64,000 nt of DNA from Phormidesmis priestleyi Ana (GCA_001314865.1 LJZR01000007.1:1-64000), one strand, 5' to 3'; positions 7,265 through 17,758 are shown, counted from the first letter of the stretch. Numbers and translations are program-made. The notes: generated by a model not told the origin, from the letters alone.

Positions 7265-8014
7265 ATGCTTCTTCACCTATGTAGCTGGCCTGAAGTGGAA
7301 GATTACCTCGGGCGATCGCGCGGTATTATTTTCCCCATTGGCTCTACCGAGCAGCATGGCCCCACGGGCCTCATTGGCACCGATGCCATTTGCGCAGAAG
7401 TCGTTGCTAAAGGCGTCGGCGAAGCCACCGATGCGCTGGTTGGCCCAACCATTAATGTGGGCATGGCCCTTCATCATTTATCTTTTCCCGGCAGTGTGAG
7501 CCTGCGCCCTAGCACCCTCATTGCCCTCATTCAAGACTATGTAAAACCGCTGGCGCGTCATGGCTTTGAGCGCTTTTACTTTATCAATGGGCATGGCGGC
7601 AATGTGGCCTCGTTAAAGGCTGCTTTTTCAGAAACCTACGCCGCGATCGCCGATGCCAACCTGCCCAACGCTGGCCGCATCCGCTGCAAAGTTGCCAACT
7701 GGTATCAGGCCAAAGGCGTCGTGGAATTAGCCGACAAACTCTATGGCAATCAAGAAGGCTCCCACGCAACCCCAAGCGAAGTCGCGCTGACCCAGTTCAT
7801 TTATCCAGAGGCGATCAAAACCGCACCCCTATCGCCTCAAGTGGCACCCACAGGTCGATCTATCTACAATCCAACAGATTTTCGAGCCTTCTATGCGGAT
7901 GGTCGCATGGGCTCTAACCCCGATTTGGCCACGCCGGAGCATGGCAAAGCGTTCTACGAAACCGCTGTCCAATCGCTCAGCGATGGCTATTTATCTTTTA
8001 TTAAAGAGGTGTAG
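7265..8014 (+). CDS. Creatininase-family amidohydrolase
   Basis: 249 residues. The metal-site motifs of the creatininase family are all present: GSTEQHGP (residues 26-33, with Glu29 and His31), GTDAI (Asp40), NGHGGN near 108 and EGSHATPSE near 163. Family members include creatinine amidohydrolase and FAPy/riboflavin-pathway deformylases; cyanobacterial copies are usually annotated only to family level. It is cytosolic, with no signal peptide. Neighbours are not pathway partners, so the true substrate is unknown. The length matches the family's usual 240-260. Confidence 0.9.
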   Translation: MLLHLCSWPEVEDYLGRSRGIIFPIGSTEQHGPTGLIGTDAICAEVVAKGVGEATDALVGPTINVGMALHHLSFPGSVSLRPSTLIALIQDYVKPLARHGFERFYFINGHGGNVASLKAAFSETYAAIADANLPNAGRIRCKVANWYQAKGVVELADKLYGNQEGSHATPSEVALTQFIYPEAIKTAPLSPQVAPTGRSIYNPTDFRAFYADGRMGSNPDLATPEHGKAFYETAVQSLSDGYLSFIKEV

Positions 8015-8061
8015 TCGGTGTAGCGCGGTGTCACCGCATTTCGGCGATGGTAGCGCCCCCA

Positions 8062-8637
8062 TCAGCGGCAGCGCCCTTCTAGGTCACAAGCCGCTATTTG
8101 AGCCGCTATCTGCCGTTGTCGTTCGGCAATCACCTCCGGCAGGCTAGCCCGGCCTGTCATGGCCAGTCGCTTATCGGCCCATAGGTCATAAATTTTATTC
8201 ACCAGTGGGCCAATGATGGGCCATTGAGTGGGGGCATACATCCAACCAATGCCCAGCGCACTGTAAACCCTTTGGAAGACCTCGACATTTTTAATCACCG
8301 TGCCATCCGCCATCACCGCATGGATGCGGCCCATCGCTGTTTCAAAATCTACGCCCCCATTGTCTTCGGCACGATAGTTGAGATCCGCAATATCTGTAAA
8401 CTTAACGATGCCGCGTCCAGCGTCCTTTTTTTGCAGAAAGTTCACTTCGCGTAGGCACAGCGGGCAGTCCCCATCGTAGAGCAGGTTCACTTTCCAGCTA
8501 TCTGCCTGGACTGGCGCTGTTTCGACTGGCGCTGTTTCAACTGGCGCTGTTTCAACTGGCGCTGTTTCGGCTGGATTGGGATCATTCACTGACAAATTAG
8601 GGGCCAAATTAGCGGTAGCTTCTTCTAAGCGCGTCAT
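8062..8637 (-). CDS. DCC1-like thiol-disulfide oxidoreductase (DUF393)
   Basis: 191 residues. The signature VNLLYDGDCPLCLREVNFL holds the CPLC redox pair (Cys58, Cys61) that defines the DCC (DUF393) family. HAVMADGTVIKNVEVFQRVY and the C-terminal WPIIGPLVNKIYDLWADKR are typical too. The N-terminal 45 residues are a low-complexity linker with four TAPVE repeats (15-bp units at 8510-8569) and appear to be an addition to the family core. It is the last gene of a minus-strand run with the D27-like gene (57 bases upstream) and a lipoprotein gene. The redox role is established for the family; the partner is not known. Confidence 0.88.
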   Translation of the reverse strand: MTRLEEATANLAPNLSVNDPNPAETAPVETAPVETAPVETAPVQADSWKVNLLYDGDCPLCLREVNFLQKKDAGRGIVKFTDIADLNYRAEDNGGVDFETAMGRIHAVMADGTVIKNVEVFQRVYSALGIGWMYAPTQWPIIGPLVNKIYDLWADKRLAMTGRASLPEVIAERQRQIAAQIAACDLEGRCR

Positions 8638-8694
8638 ACAAAAGGCGAAGGGAGGACGACCGCTTTATTATAATTCTGTTTTTTAAGCCAGGGT

Positions 8695-9405
8695 TTAAGC
8701 GACTGTTTGGCTCAGTTTATGACAAGCCGAAGTTTGGGCATTGCCAGCCGAACAGGTTGGTAAGCAAGGCTGCGATAGCGCTTCATCTTCACAAAGGGCA
8801 GGCGGCACCTGCCCAAACACCATCTTGCAGCTGAGGTCATCAAAGTTGGGGATCATCGTCAGCGGGATGCCGAACTTTTCAGTAAAAAAGGTTTGGGTCG
8901 GCAGCTTGCACATGTTCACACACATGCCGACGCACTGGCTATCTTCTAGGTATCGGCACTTTTGAATTTCAACGGCGCTAGGCTGCGATCGCACCTCTCC
9001 ATCTATGCCAGTCACCTCTGCCTCTCCCACTTCACAAGGCCCCACCAGCCACTCAAACATCTGCGCCGCAAACCAAGCATTGAGCACACACACCAACCGA
9101 GTCGGCGAAAACACCGTGCGAATCATCCACAGCACAGGCGCAGGCACCAGCGATTGCAACACTTGTGCCACCGCTGCCTGCTGCGCTTGGGCATCGCGAC
9201 CCTGCATAATTTGCTTGGATAAATCAACAAAGCCACCATAGCCACTCACCGATGTTTCGGCCCCTATCGCATTCGCCATCTTGCGAGAAAACAGCCAAAT
9301 GAACAGCCGATCTAACAGGTTGTCGTGGTAGGTGTGATCTGTTGCCGGGTCTGTTGCCGGGTCTGTTGACGGGTCGGGCTGAGCTGTGGGCTGGTCAGGG
9401 GACAT
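8695..9405 (-). CDS. D27-like protein (DUF4033), beta-carotene isomerase homologue
   Basis: 236 residues. The core CRYLEDSQCVGMCVNMCKLP (residues 150-169) followed by TQTFFTEKFGIPLTM, PNFDDLSCKMVFGQVPP and CLPTCSA matches the DUF4033 domain of plant DWARF27, the iron-containing all-trans/9-cis beta-carotene isomerase that starts strigolactone synthesis. The Cys-rich pattern fits metal binding. Cyanobacteria carry D27-like genes, but their substrates are mostly unproven. The N-terminus has short TDPATDPATD repeats and no signal peptide. It lies between a lipoprotein gene (11 bases upstream) and a DCC-type oxidoreductase, which hints at a shared redox or membrane setting. Confidence 0.88.
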   Translation of the reverse strand: MSPDQPTAQPDPSTDPATDPATDHTYHDNLLDRLFIWLFSRKMANAIGAETSVSGYGGFVDLSKQIMQGRDAQAQQAAVAQVLQSLVPAPVLWMIRTVFSPTRLVCVLNAWFAAQMFEWLVGPCEVGEAEVTGIDGEVRSQPSAVEIQKCRYLEDSQCVGMCVNMCKLPTQTFFTEKFGIPLTMIPNFDDLSCKMVFGQVPPALCEDEALSQPCLPTCSAGNAQTSACHKLSQTVA

Positions 9406-9416
9406 AATTTAATTTG

Positions 9417-10025
9417 CTATTGACTCTCCGCCGTAGGATCGTAAACCTCTACAGTCACTGTTTCTTGAATGGGCGCGCCTTGAGTGGTTAAAATCTCATG
9501 CCTATTTGCATTGAGGGTAACGCGAATTTCATTGCTGCCGGGGGGTAGCTCAGGAAGATGCGTCCAGCTGCCATAAATGCGCTGCATGGGCTTGTCGTTC
9601 ACATACAAATAGGCATGGCCTTCAGAAGTGCTGCTTTCACCGCCCACTTTGTCGGGTGCAAAGTCAAAGTTGGCAACGCCCACATACAGATTCCAACCGC
9701 GCTCAATATCGGGCTCTACGCTCACAGTAATAGCCGGTACGGGCCTGCCCGCTGGCACTTCTAACGCTTTGGAATGATAAATGTCGTGATTGGTGCTGAT
9801 TCTTTCTTTCTCAGTTGGCGCGATCGCCTCTGCGGAGTCTGAGCCGGTTTGCTGCGCGTCAGATTGCGCTGACGACGACGATGTTGGGGTTACGCCGCCG
9901 GTCGCATCTACAGCTGCCATGCTTTCAGTTCCAAACCGAGGATGGCTGCATCCTACCGTTAAAATCGAGATGCTAAAGATGGCTGCGCTAGCAATGGTTG
10001 ATTTGCAAAATGGGTAGATAGCCAT
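9417..10025 (-). CDS. Putative periplasmic lipoprotein
   Basis: 202 residues. The N-terminus has a hydrophobic helix and a lipobox (LTVGC, Cys26), so it is probably lipid-anchored and faces the periplasm. A Ser/Thr/Gln-rich linker (about 40-70) leads to a beta-rich domain: YVGVANFDFAPDKVG, GHAYLYVNDKPMQRIYG and ELPPGSNEIRVTLNANRHE. That pattern recalls immunoglobulin-like or copper-chaperone-like periplasmic domains (the phrases VNDKP and PPGSNEIRVTLN are typical of such beta sandwiches). No specific family name is secure. It is first in the run ahead of the D27-like and DCC-type genes. Confidence 0.7.
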   Translation of the reverse strand: MAIYPFCKSTIASAAIFSISILTVGCSHPRFGTESMAAVDATGGVTPTSSSSAQSDAQQTGSDSAEAIAPTEKERISTNHDIYHSKALEVPAGRPVPAITVSVEPDIERGWNLYVGVANFDFAPDKVGGESSTSEGHAYLYVNDKPMQRIYGSWTHLPELPPGSNEIRVTLNANRHEILTTQGAPIQETVTVEVYDPTAESQ

Positions 10026-10308
10026 GATGAATCTAGGGGTCGCGAATGAAACTGCATAACATCCTATAGTGCAAATGTCGATATGAGTAGCTGCTTAGGG
10101 GCAATGTTTTTGAGTTCAGCCATGTGCCAGCCATGTGTCAGTGGGGCAAGCTGAGCGCAGGACTTACGGAATCCCGGCAGACTGGCTGTAGCTTATATAC
10201 AGATTCAATAGACTCAATAGACTCAATAGATTGAACAAAACAAAATAGATTCAACAGAAAATTAAGTTGAACAGACTGAACTTTTAAATTTTAAGGAAAT
10301 AACTTAGC

Positions 10309-11187
10309 GTGAATCAAAAAAAAATTATTGCGATCGCAGGCGGCGTTGGCGGTGTAATTGCGCTCTTTGTCGGTGCTCAGCTGGTGGCTTCTCGCGTGGC
10401 GGCCAAAGAAGTCGATAAGGCGATCGCTAGCGTTTCTGACTTGGTAGAAGTGGACTATAAAAGGGTGAATGCTTCGCTACTAGGCGGCGGCACGCAGGTA
10501 AAAGGGGTGACCGTATCGCCCGTGGGCTCAGGCGAGCAATACCAAGTCGATGAAATTGTGGTGTACGACTACAAGACCACCGACAACGATATTCCCACTC
10601 ACATCAATATGGCGATTAACGGCATGGCCTTAGATGTGGGTGCGATGGGAGAGTCGGCTAGCTCACTCAAAGAATATGGCTATGGCGATGCACTCTCGGT
10701 AAACTTTTCAACCCAGTACACCTATCAAGAAGCTGAAAAAGAAGTTCGGCTAGAAAAATTTAAAATGGGCGCAGATGAGGTCGGTGACTTAGATGTCAGC
10801 GTTCACCTGTCCAACATTGTGTTCGATCCTGCAACGGTCGCGGCCATGCCCTTTTCGCTGTTTGGCACCGTGTTTCACCAGGCGACCATTACTTATGATG
10901 ATGATTCTCTGGTAACGCGCATGTTTGATACGGCGGCGGCGACTGCTGGCGTCAGCGTAGCAGACTTAAAAAAAGAGGCGATCGCCAGCCTAGAAAAAGA
11001 CCTCGCCAGCGGCGACGAAAGCCTCAGCCAGGAACTGGTCGCAGAGATGAAAAACTTCATCAACAACCCAGATGGCTTTACCGTTTCTATCAACCCCAAT
11101 GAGCCCGTGCCGTTTAGCGCGTTGCTGGGCACCGGCGGAGACCCTGACAAACTCATTGAGCTGCTGAATGTTCGCTTTGAATCGTGA
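10309..11187 (+). CDS. Membrane-anchored protein of unknown function
   Basis: 292 residues from GTG. One N-terminal membrane segment (IIAIAGGVGGVIALFVGAQL, residues 5-24) without a clear cleavage site is followed by a periplasmic beta-rich domain (VNASLLGGGTQVKGVTVSPV, VDEIVVYDYKT). The overall shape recalls YdgA/DUF945 or AsmA-like proteins, but similarity is too weak to name. The upstream 280 bases contain A/T-rich direct repeats (CAATAGACT-like units near 10205-10230). The stop codon opens a 16-bp tandem repeat that is listed separately. Confidence 0.7.
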   Translation: MNQKKIIAIAGGVGGVIALFVGAQLVASRVAAKEVDKAIASVSDLVEVDYKRVNASLLGGGTQVKGVTVSPVGSGEQYQVDEIVVYDYKTTDNDIPTHINMAINGMALDVGAMGESASSLKEYGYGDALSVNFSTQYTYQEAEKEVRLEKFKMGADEVGDLDVSVHLSNIVFDPATVAAMPFSLFGTVFHQATITYDDDSLVTRMFDTAAATAGVSVADLKKEAIASLEKDLASGDESLSQELVAEMKNFINNPDGFTVSINPNEPVPFSALLGTGGDPDKLIELLNVRFES

Positions 11188-11224
11188 GCTGCTTGAGTCG
11201 TGAGCTGCTTGAGTCGTGAGCTGC
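11185..11224. repeat. Stop-anchored tandem repeat, 16-bp unit
   Basis: Unit TGAGCTGCTTGAGTCG, two and a half copies, starting exactly at the TGA stop of the upstream gene. Because 16 is not a multiple of three, the successive TGA triplets at 11185, 11201 and 11217 fall in all three reading frames. Confidence 0.9.
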
Positions 11225-11226
11225 GC

Positions 11227-12300
11227 TTACGCATAATACGACTGATACCAGTCTACGAACTTTTGAATGCCGACCTTTAAGGGCGTTGACGGTTTAAAGC
11301 CCACATCGTCCATCAGCGCTTGCACATCGGCATAGGTGGCGGGCACATCTCCGGGCTGCATGGGCAGCATGTTTTTTTGCGCCGTTTTGCCCATGGCTTG
11401 CTCAATGGTGGTGATAAAGTCCATGAGCGTAACCGGGCTGTGATTGCCGATGTTATAGATTTTGTAGGGCGCTGTGGTGTCGGCGGATTGGGCTCGGGCG
11501 GCCTCGGCGGCCTCAGCGGTTGATACGGTGGAAGCGGTGGAAGCGGTGAGCTTGGGCTGCGGCTTTTTCATCACGCGCGTGATGCCTTCAATCACGTCAT
11601 CTATATAGGTGAAGTCGCGCCTCATTTGGCCGTGGTTGTATACGTCAATCGGGCGGTTTTGCGCGATCGCCTCAACGAACTTAAAATACGCCATATCAGG
11701 CCGTCCCCAGGGGCCATACACCGTAAAAAAACGCAGCCCAGTAACCGGCAAATCGTATAGATGACTATAGGCATGGGCCATCAGCTCATTGGATTTTTTA
11801 GTCGCAGCATACAGCGATACCGGATGGTCTACCCTATCGTTGGTATGAAAAGGAACCTTACGATTTTGACCGTAAACCGAGCTAGAGGAGGCAAACACCA
11901 AATGGCCCACCTTGCTGTGCCGACAGCCTTCTAAAATGTTCACAAAGCCCAGTAGGTTGCTATCAGCGTAGGCCAGCGGATTTTGCAAAGAGTAACGAAC
12001 GCCCGCTTGTGCCGCGAGGTGGACGACGCAATCAAAGGCTTGATTGGCGGCTTGATTGGCGGCTTGATCCGCAGAGTGATCAGCAAATAGACGGGCGGTT
12101 TGGGTGCGATCGCCCACATCCATTTGCTCAAACGTAAAGTTTTTAAAAGTCAGCAGCCGGGCTAGCCGAGCCTTTTTAAGCGAAACATCGTAATAGCTAT
12201 TGAGCACATCAATGCCATATACCTGCTCACCCTCTTCTAACAGCCTGAGCGATAGAAAGTAGCCAATAAACCCAGCAGCGCCAGTTACAAGTATCGTCAT
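11227..12300 (-). CDS. NAD-dependent nucleotide-sugar epimerase (UDP-glucuronate 4-epimerase type)
   Basis: 357 residues of the extended SDR class. The Rossmann motif GAAGFIGYF lies at residues 7-15, SSSSVYG near 138, and the catalytic YAATKK near 160; GLRFFTVYGPWGRPDMAYFKF is typical of UDP-glucuronate 4-epimerases. The product would be UDP-galacturonate for exopolysaccharide or envelope glycans (family knowledge). Two low-complexity insertions interrupt the fold: AANQAANQA near residue 82 and a Thr/Ala-rich block near 258-280 (TASTASTVST). Both are encoded by short tandem repeats and probably sit in surface loops. It is divergent from pnp across about 200 bases. Confidence 0.9.
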   Translation of the reverse strand: MTILVTGAAGFIGYFLSLRLLEEGEQVYGIDVLNSYYDVSLKKARLARLLTFKNFTFEQMDVGDRTQTARLFADHSADQAANQAANQAFDCVVHLAAQAGVRYSLQNPLAYADSNLLGFVNILEGCRHSKVGHLVFASSSSVYGQNRKVPFHTNDRVDHPVSLYAATKKSNELMAHAYSHLYDLPVTGLRFFTVYGPWGRPDMAYFKFVEAIAQNRPIDVYNHGQMRRDFTYIDDVIEGITRVMKKPQPKLTASTASTVSTAEAAEAARAQSADTTAPYKIYNIGNHSPVTLMDFITTIEQAMGKTAQKNMLPMQPGDVPATYADVQALMDDVGFKPSTPLKVGIQKFVDWYQSYYA

Positions 12301-12502
12301 AGGACTGAAAAGAATGTAGACAAACAGCAGAAAAAATAATACTGGCTACATTAAAGCGGTTCGTCCCCCCTTTACCCAAACTCGCTGACCCGTTTTTGAA
12401 AAAAGGATGCTTGCTATATGCGCCATACCAAGGTCTCGTCATCAGTGATACGATTGCCAAAGCATATAAACGAGAAAACTAAGAAAGCGTAAGGACTCAT
12501 CA

Positions 12503-14656
12503 ATGCAAGAAATGGATAAGTCGATTTCTATCGACGGCCGAGAAATTCACCTGAAAGTGGGACTGTTAGCGCCCCAAGCAGGTGGTTCGGTGCTCATTAG
12601 CTCGGGCGATACGGCTGTGTTGGTTACAGCTACTAGGTCCTCAGGTCGAGAGGGCATCGACTTTTTACCTCTACTGATTGACTACGAAGAGCGTTTGTAC
12701 GCAGCCGGTCGCATCCCAGGCGGCTTTTTGCGTCGAGAAGGACGTCCACCTGAGCGCGCCACCCTCATCAGCCGCCTCATTGACCGCCCCATGCGCCCGC
12801 TTTTCCCCGGTTGGATTCGCGACGATATCCAGATCGTCGCCACAACCTTGTCATTAGATGAGGATGTTCCCCCCGATGTTTTAGCCGCAACTGGCGCTTC
12901 AATTGCCGTCCTGCTGGCCGAAATTCCGTTTAATGGCCCCATGGCCGCTGTCCGGGTGGGCCTCGTCGGCGACGACTTTATCATCAACCCCACCTATCAA
13001 GAAATTGAAGAGGGCGACCTTGACCTAGTGGTTGCCGGTTCGCCCGATGGCGTGATCATGGTAGAAGCGGGGGCCAATAAGCTGCCCGAGCAAGACGTGA
13101 TTGAAGCGATTGACTTTGGCTACGAAGTCGTGCGCGATTTAATTCAGGCGCAGCTCGATTTGGTGAAGGAATTGGGCTTAGAGCGGCCCACTGAGCCCGC
13201 CCCCGAAGAAAGCGAAGATCTGGCTAACTTTTTGGCCGACAAGGCAACGACCGCGATTAAAGAAGTGCTCAAGCAGTTCGACCAATCCAAGTCGGAGCGC
13301 GATGGCAAGTTAGATACCATCAAAGCAGCCATGGCTGAAGAAATTCAGGCCCTAGACGAGAGCGACGCGGTTCGCACTGCGGTCGATAGCGATAAAAAAG
13401 CCTTGGGCAAAGCGTTCAAAAGCTTAACTAAAAAGCTGATGCGGGCGCAGATTTTAGAAGAAGGCGTGCGTGTAGACGGTCGTAAGCTCGACGAAGTTCG
13501 CCCTATTAGCTGTCGTACAGGCGTGCTGCCCAACCGAGTCCATGGTACTGGACTGTTCCGCCGGGGGCTAACGCAGGTGCTGTCGGTCACGACGCTGGGC
13601 ACACCCGGAGATGCCCAGATGATGGATGATCTGCATCCGAATGACGACAAAAAGTATTTGCACCATTACAACTTCCCGCCTTACTCGGTGGGTGAAACTC
13701 GGCCCATGCGATCGCCCGGTCGCCGTGAAGTTGGCCATGGCGCACTTGCTGAGCGGGCGCTAGTGCCCGTGCTCCCCGCACCCGAAGATTTCCCCTACGT
13801 CATTCGAGTCGTTTCTGAATGCCTCTCGTCCAACGGCTCTACCTCTATGGGCTCTGTGTGTGGCTCTACTCTATCGCTCATGGATGCCGGTGTGCCCATT
13901 ACCCAGCCCGTCAGCGGCGCGGCCATGGGCCTCATTCGCGAAGGCGATGAAGTGCGCATCCTCACCGATATTCAGGGCATTGAAGACTTCCTGGGTGACA
14001 TGGACTTTAAGGTGGCCGGTACCGACAGCGGTATCACCGCCCTACAAATGGACATGAAAATCACCGGTCTCCCCATATCAGTGATTAGCGATGCCATTAA
14101 GCAAGCCCGCCCAGCGCGTTTGCACATTCTCGAAAAAATGCTAGAAGCGATTGACAAGCCCCGAACCGAGGTTTCGCCCTTTGCCCCGCGTTTGCTCACC
14201 ATGCAAATTAATCCCGATCAAATCGGCATGGTAATTGGGCCAGGCGGTAAGCAAATCAAAGCCATTACCGAAAAGACAACGGCTAAGGTCGATATTCAGG
14301 ACGATGGCACCGTGACCATCTCTGCCATTGATTCTGACAAGGCGATGCAGGCCAAAAAGATGATCGAAGGCATTACTCATGTTGCCGAAGCAGGCAATGT
14401 GTATATGGGTAAAGTCACACGGGTGATTCCAATTGGCGCGTTTGTAGAGTTTATGCCCGGTAAAGAAGGCATGATTCACATTTCGCAGCTTGCTGACTAC
14501 CGAGTAAATAAGGTAGAAGACGAAGTAAACCTAGACGATGAGGTACTCGTTAAGGTGCGCGAAATTGATAGCCGTGGCCGGGTCAACCTCACTCGCTTGG
14601 GCATTCATCCCGACGAAGCCGCATCGGCTAAAGCGGCAGCAGGCATCGAAGAGTAA
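12503..14656 (+). CDS. pnp: Polynucleotide phosphorylase
   Basis: 717 residues with the full PNPase plan: two RNase PH-like halves (about 10-220 and 310-540; [15 protein letters not shown] marks the second phosphate site), a linking all-helical domain, a KH domain ([19 protein letters not shown], about 570-590) and a C-terminal S1 domain ([20 protein letters not shown]). It degrades RNA 3'-5' by phosphorolysis and can add heteropolymeric tails in cyanobacteria. A second in-frame ATG three codons later is also possible. It is followed by a strong terminator, so it is probably monocistronic. Confidence 0.98.
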   Translation: MQEMDKSISIDGREIHLKVGLLAPQAGGSVLISSGDTAVLVTATRSSGREGIDFLPLLIDYEERLYAAGRIPGGFLRREGRPPERATLISRLIDRPMRPLFPGWIRDDIQIVATTLSLDEDVPPDVLAATGASIAVLLAEIPFNGPMAAVRVGLVGDDFIINPTYQEIEEGDLDLVVAGSPDGVIMVEAGANKLPEQDVIEAIDFGYEVVRDLIQAQLDLVKELGLERPTEPAPEESEDLANFLADKATTAIKEVLKQFDQSKSERDGKLDTIKAAMAEEIQALDESDAVRTAVDSDKKALGKAFKSLTKKLMRAQILEEGVRVDGRKLDEVRPISCRTGVLPNRVHGTGLFRRGLTQVLSVTTLGTPGDAQMMDDLHPNDDKKYLHHYNFPPYSVGETRPMRSPGRREVGHGALAERALVPVLPAPEDFPYVIRVVSECLSSNGSTSMGSVCGSTLSLMDAGVPITQPVSGAAMGLIREGDEVRILTDIQGIEDFLGDMDFKVAGTDSGITALQMDMKITGLPISVISDAIKQARPARLHILEKMLEAIDKPRTEVSPFAPRLLTMQINPDQIGMVIGPGGKQIKAITEKTTAKVDIQDDGTVTISAIDSDKAMQAKKMIEGITHVAEAGNVYMGKVTRVIPIGAFVEFMPGKEGMIHISQLADYRVNKVEDEVNLDDEVLVKVREIDSRGRVNLTRLGIHPDEAASAKAAAGIEE

Positions 14657-14752
14657 GGTGAAGAAAAGCAAGGCGAATTGGCGTGTTTGCCTAGCGCCGC
14701 TGGAGTGAATAAACTTGATTCACTAAACCCGATTCACTCAACTTGAGTCACT

Positions 14753-14785
14753 AAAAAAGGGGTATCCGTTGGGTGCCCTTTTTTT
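14753..14785 (+). terminator. Intrinsic terminator after pnp
   Basis: AAAAAAGGG, an imperfect inner stem (TATCC/GGGTG), then CCC and seven T residues. It lies about 100 bases past the pnp stop. The A-run opposite the T-run would also let it work weakly in the other direction. Confidence 0.85.
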
Positions 14786-14790
14786 ATTGA

Positions 14791-14841
14791 TTCGGTTTAA
14801 TTCGGTTTGATTCGGTTTAATTGGTTTAATTGGTTTAATCG
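14791..14841. repeat. Degenerate 10-bp tandem repeat between pnp and tpiA
   Basis: Five to six copies of a TTCGGTTTAA / TTGGTTTAAT-type unit lie between the pnp terminator and the tpiA leader. No coding potential; probably a replication-slippage product. Confidence 0.7.
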
Positions 14842-14955
14842 GTGTTGCGATCGCCCCAGAAATAGAGCCAACTGAGCGGGCTTTACACTTCTCATTGCGT
14901 GGCGTCGGTGTTTACCTGTACGATCCAAGATGCTGCGCCTATTTAAGATGAAACC

Positions 14956-15696
14956 GTGCGAAAAGTTGTAATTGCTGGTAATTGGAAAATGCATAAAACC
15001 CAGGCAGAAGCCTCAAGGTTTGTGCAACAGTTGATGCCCCTACTGGCACAGACGCCAGAGAGTAGAGAACTGGTAATCTGCGCCCCCTTTACGGCGTTAG
15101 GCCTACTGACCGACAAGCTCAGAGGCAGTGAAGTTAAAATTGGCGCGCAAAATGTCCATTGGGAAACATCAGGCGCGTACACGGGCGAAATATCGGGGGC
15201 AATGCTCACTGAAATTGGCGTTCGCTATGTGGTAGTTGGCCACAGCGAGCGCAGGCAGTACTTTGGCGAAACCGACGAAACGGTGAATGCTCGGCTGAAA
15301 GCTGCTCAGCTAGCGGGCCTTACGCCAATTTTATGCGTGGGCGAAACAAAGCAGCAGCGCGATGCGAATGAAACTGAGGCAGTGATTGCAGCGCAAATTG
15401 AGAAAGGGCTCGCTGGGGTGAATCAGTTTAACTTAGTGATTGCCTATGAGCCGATTTGGGCGATTGGTACGGGGGAGACTTGTGCGAGTGATGAGGCTAA
15501 CCGGGTGATTGGTGGGATTCGCGCTCAGCTAGAAAATAAAGAGGTGTCGATTCAGTATGGCGGTTCGGTGAATCCCAAGAATGTGGATGACATTATGGCG
15601 CAAAGTGAAATTGACGGTGCCCTGGTCGGTGGCGCTAGCCTTGAGGCCGAGAGTTTTGCCAGGTTAGCCAATTACAGCGTTGGTCACTTGGCTTAA
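14956..15696 (+). CDS. tpiA: Triosephosphate isomerase
   Basis: 246 residues from GTG ([18 protein letters not shown]). Catalytic residues are visible: Lys of NWKMHK (residues 9-14), His of VVVGHSERR near 93, and Glu of [11 protein letters not shown] near 165. The phosphate-binding GGSV and GALVGGAS motifs are near the C-terminus. It interconverts dihydroxyacetone phosphate and glyceraldehyde-3-phosphate in glycolysis and the Calvin cycle. Its 3' end overlaps the convergent GGDEF gene by four bases. Confidence 0.98.
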   Translation: MRKVVIAGNWKMHKTQAEASRFVQQLMPLLAQTPESRELVICAPFTALGLLTDKLRGSEVKIGAQNVHWETSGAYTGEISGAMLTEIGVRYVVVGHSERRQYFGETDETVNARLKAAQLAGLTPILCVGETKQQRDANETEAVIAAQIEKGLAGVNQFNLVIAYEPIWAIGTGETCASDEANRVIGGIRAQLENKEVSIQYGGSVNPKNVDDIMAQSEIDGALVGGASLEAESFARLANYSVGHLA

Positions 15697-17237
15697 ATGC
15701 ACTCGGTTGCTTCTTCGGGTGGCGTTAGCTTAACGGGCTGAGCGGTTTCTGCGACGACAGTGCTGCTACTAGAGTCGTCTGGATTGAGGGTGTTGTAGTG
15801 GGCATGGACATAGGTGCGATCGCGTCCCTGCTGCTTAGCATGATACAAAGCCATATCCGCTGCTTGGACTAATCCCTGCGCAGTTGCTTCATGTCCTGGA
15901 ATAATGGTTGCAACGCCCATTGTAACGGTGACATAGGGTTTTTCATTGTCGGCAGCATGAGCAATTTTGAGCTGCCGAATGCTCTCATGAATTTTTTGAG
16001 CAATGCGCCAAGCACCGTTGGTATCAGTATTCGGTAAAATGACCGCAAATTCTTCACCGCCATACCGAGCAACCAAGTCAGCCGGTCGCTGAGGGCCGCT
16101 AAGGAGGGCTTTGGCGACTCGAATGAGGCAGCGATCGCCTGCCGGATGCCCAAAGGTGTCGTTATAGCGTTTGAAATGATCCAAATCGCAGAGTATGAGA
16201 GATAGCGGCTGACGGTCTCTTGCCAAACGCTGCCATTCATCTGAAAGGTGCTCGTCAAACCGACGCCGATTGGCTAAGCGGGTAAGGCCATCTGAGAGGG
16301 CTAGCTTTTGCAGCTCTTGATTGGCGAGCAGCAGCGACTGATACTGCTGCGCTTGCTGCATCGCGAAGGAAAGCTCTATTGCAATGCTCTGGGCACAGGC
16401 GATCGCTGCCGAACTCCAGCTTTGCTCACTCGGCAAAGCTAACGCTAAAATCCCCCAGTGCTGCACCAGACTAGCCTCCACAGAAGGCTCCCTCAGTTCC
16501 TCTGAAAGCGGTTCTTTGAGGATCGGCACCAAGAGCCAGCTTCCGGGCCAGCAAGCAAGCCATTGCCGAGTTTCTGCGGTGGGTAAGGACTGTTTCGCAC
16601 ATAGCGATGCCCCCCCTTCTAAAATCACCTGCTTCATCAAATTGGGATATTCAGATGATTTTGGGCTCACTTTTGGCCACCAAGCCAACGATTGATCGCT
16701 ACAGTACTGAGCAACCGGCTCCCAACACTGAGCATTCGGCTGATACGCCAGCAGGCTAACCTGTTGAGCCCCTAGTAACGTCGCCGATTCTACAACCGTA
16801 GTACCTAAAACAGTCGAAATATTGAGCGAACCTCGCAGATTTCGCTCTACCTGACGAAGCCGCTGATGCATTGCGATGTGTTTCTGCATTTGCCATGGGC
16901 TGTTGCGAGTGCCCATAGAGACTATGCCACTGCTTGGATAACCCCGATTCATCCGGGCTTCCGCACCAAAAGGGCTAGCTTTGGACTCGCTAGCCAAATG
17001 ATCGCTTAGTGCCATACTTTCTCGTTGGCGAGATTTTGTTACGGGCAGATGTGCCTGATTGGCAATAGGCACATTAACATCCATAGTGTTTGAGTCCTGT
17101 AGCTTTACGAGGGGGACATTGTCTTGTGTAAATGCATGACTGTTAGATTCCTCACTTGTTGCCTCCTCTGCATCCATCTTTGGGCATGAAAATAGAGAAG
17201 GTTGATACGGGGCAGGAAAGATATGTTGATCGAGCAT
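15693..17237 (-). CDS. GAF-GGDEF diguanylate cyclase
   Basis: 514 residues. An N-terminal variable region is followed by a GAF-like sensory domain (about 130-310) and a complete GGDEF domain (about 330-490). The active site is intact (RYGGEEF), and the inhibitory I-site RPAD lies exactly five residues ahead of it. [16 protein letters not shown] and [19 protein letters not shown] are typical. It should make cyclic di-GMP with product feedback control. No EAL domain and no membrane segment, so it is probably a soluble sensor; the GAF ligand is unknown. Convergent with tpiA. Confidence 0.93.
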   Translation of the reverse strand: MLDQHIFPAPYQPSLFSCPKMDAEEATSEESNSHAFTQDNVPLVKLQDSNTMDVNVPIANQAHLPVTKSRQRESMALSDHLASESKASPFGAEARMNRGYPSSGIVSMGTRNSPWQMQKHIAMHQRLRQVERNLRGSLNISTVLGTTVVESATLLGAQQVSLLAYQPNAQCWEPVAQYCSDQSLAWWPKVSPKSSEYPNLMKQVILEGGASLCAKQSLPTAETRQWLACWPGSWLLVPILKEPLSEELREPSVEASLVQHWGILALALPSEQSWSSAAIACAQSIAIELSFAMQQAQQYQSLLLANQELQKLALSDGLTRLANRRRFDEHLSDEWQRLARDRQPLSLILCDLDHFKRYNDTFGHPAGDRCLIRVAKALLSGPQRPADLVARYGGEEFAVILPNTDTNGAWRIAQKIHESIRQLKIAHAADNEKPYVTVTMGVATIIPGHEATAQGLVQAADMALYHAKQQGRDRTYVHAHYNTLNPDDSSSSTVVAETAQPVKLTPPEEATECI

Positions 17238-17758
17238 TGCAGATCTTCCGCATCATGCGGAGAAGAGGTGCTGTAACCGAAACGTATGTAGTGACAATTT
17301 GATACGTCTTGATTAGAGCGGCCCTTGGCTAGAGAGAACCCAGACTTCGGTAGATACTCAGGAGTGTAGCCATATTAACGTGCTCCATATCTACACGGAT
17401 CGGGGTATATACTGATACGCCTCCGAAATACTACTTTAGTTCAGGTAAGAGTTGTCTGAAGGTGTAATTGATTACTTAGACTGATAGAGGACAACATCAG
17501 CCCTTGCCGAATTCGCCTGAATTTGTTGCTTTTATGAAGTTTTGGCGAAAAACCCAATGACTGAGATCCTGTGCAAAATAGAGACAGCGTAACTAATAAC
17601 CGTTCCTGTCCACTCCTTATTTATACGTAAGCAGTAGTACTTGTACGTAAGCAATGAGCGGCTTAAGTGATGCATTTTTGACTAACTTGTAGCAGTCTTA
17701 CTGAGCTAAAAAGGTATTACTCCAGCAGTTATTAACCCAAAAGGTATTAACCCGACAG
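17238..17758. other. Gene-free stretch between the GGDEF and TPR genes
   Basis: About 520 bases without a supported gene. It holds the leader of the GGDEF gene on the right side of that gene and the 3' flank of the TPR gene. Small direct repeats are present: TACGTAAGCA twice (near 17624 and 17645) and AAAGGTATTA twice near the left edge of the TPR gene. I recognise no RNA family in it, but a small RNA cannot be excluded by eye. Confidence 0.5.
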
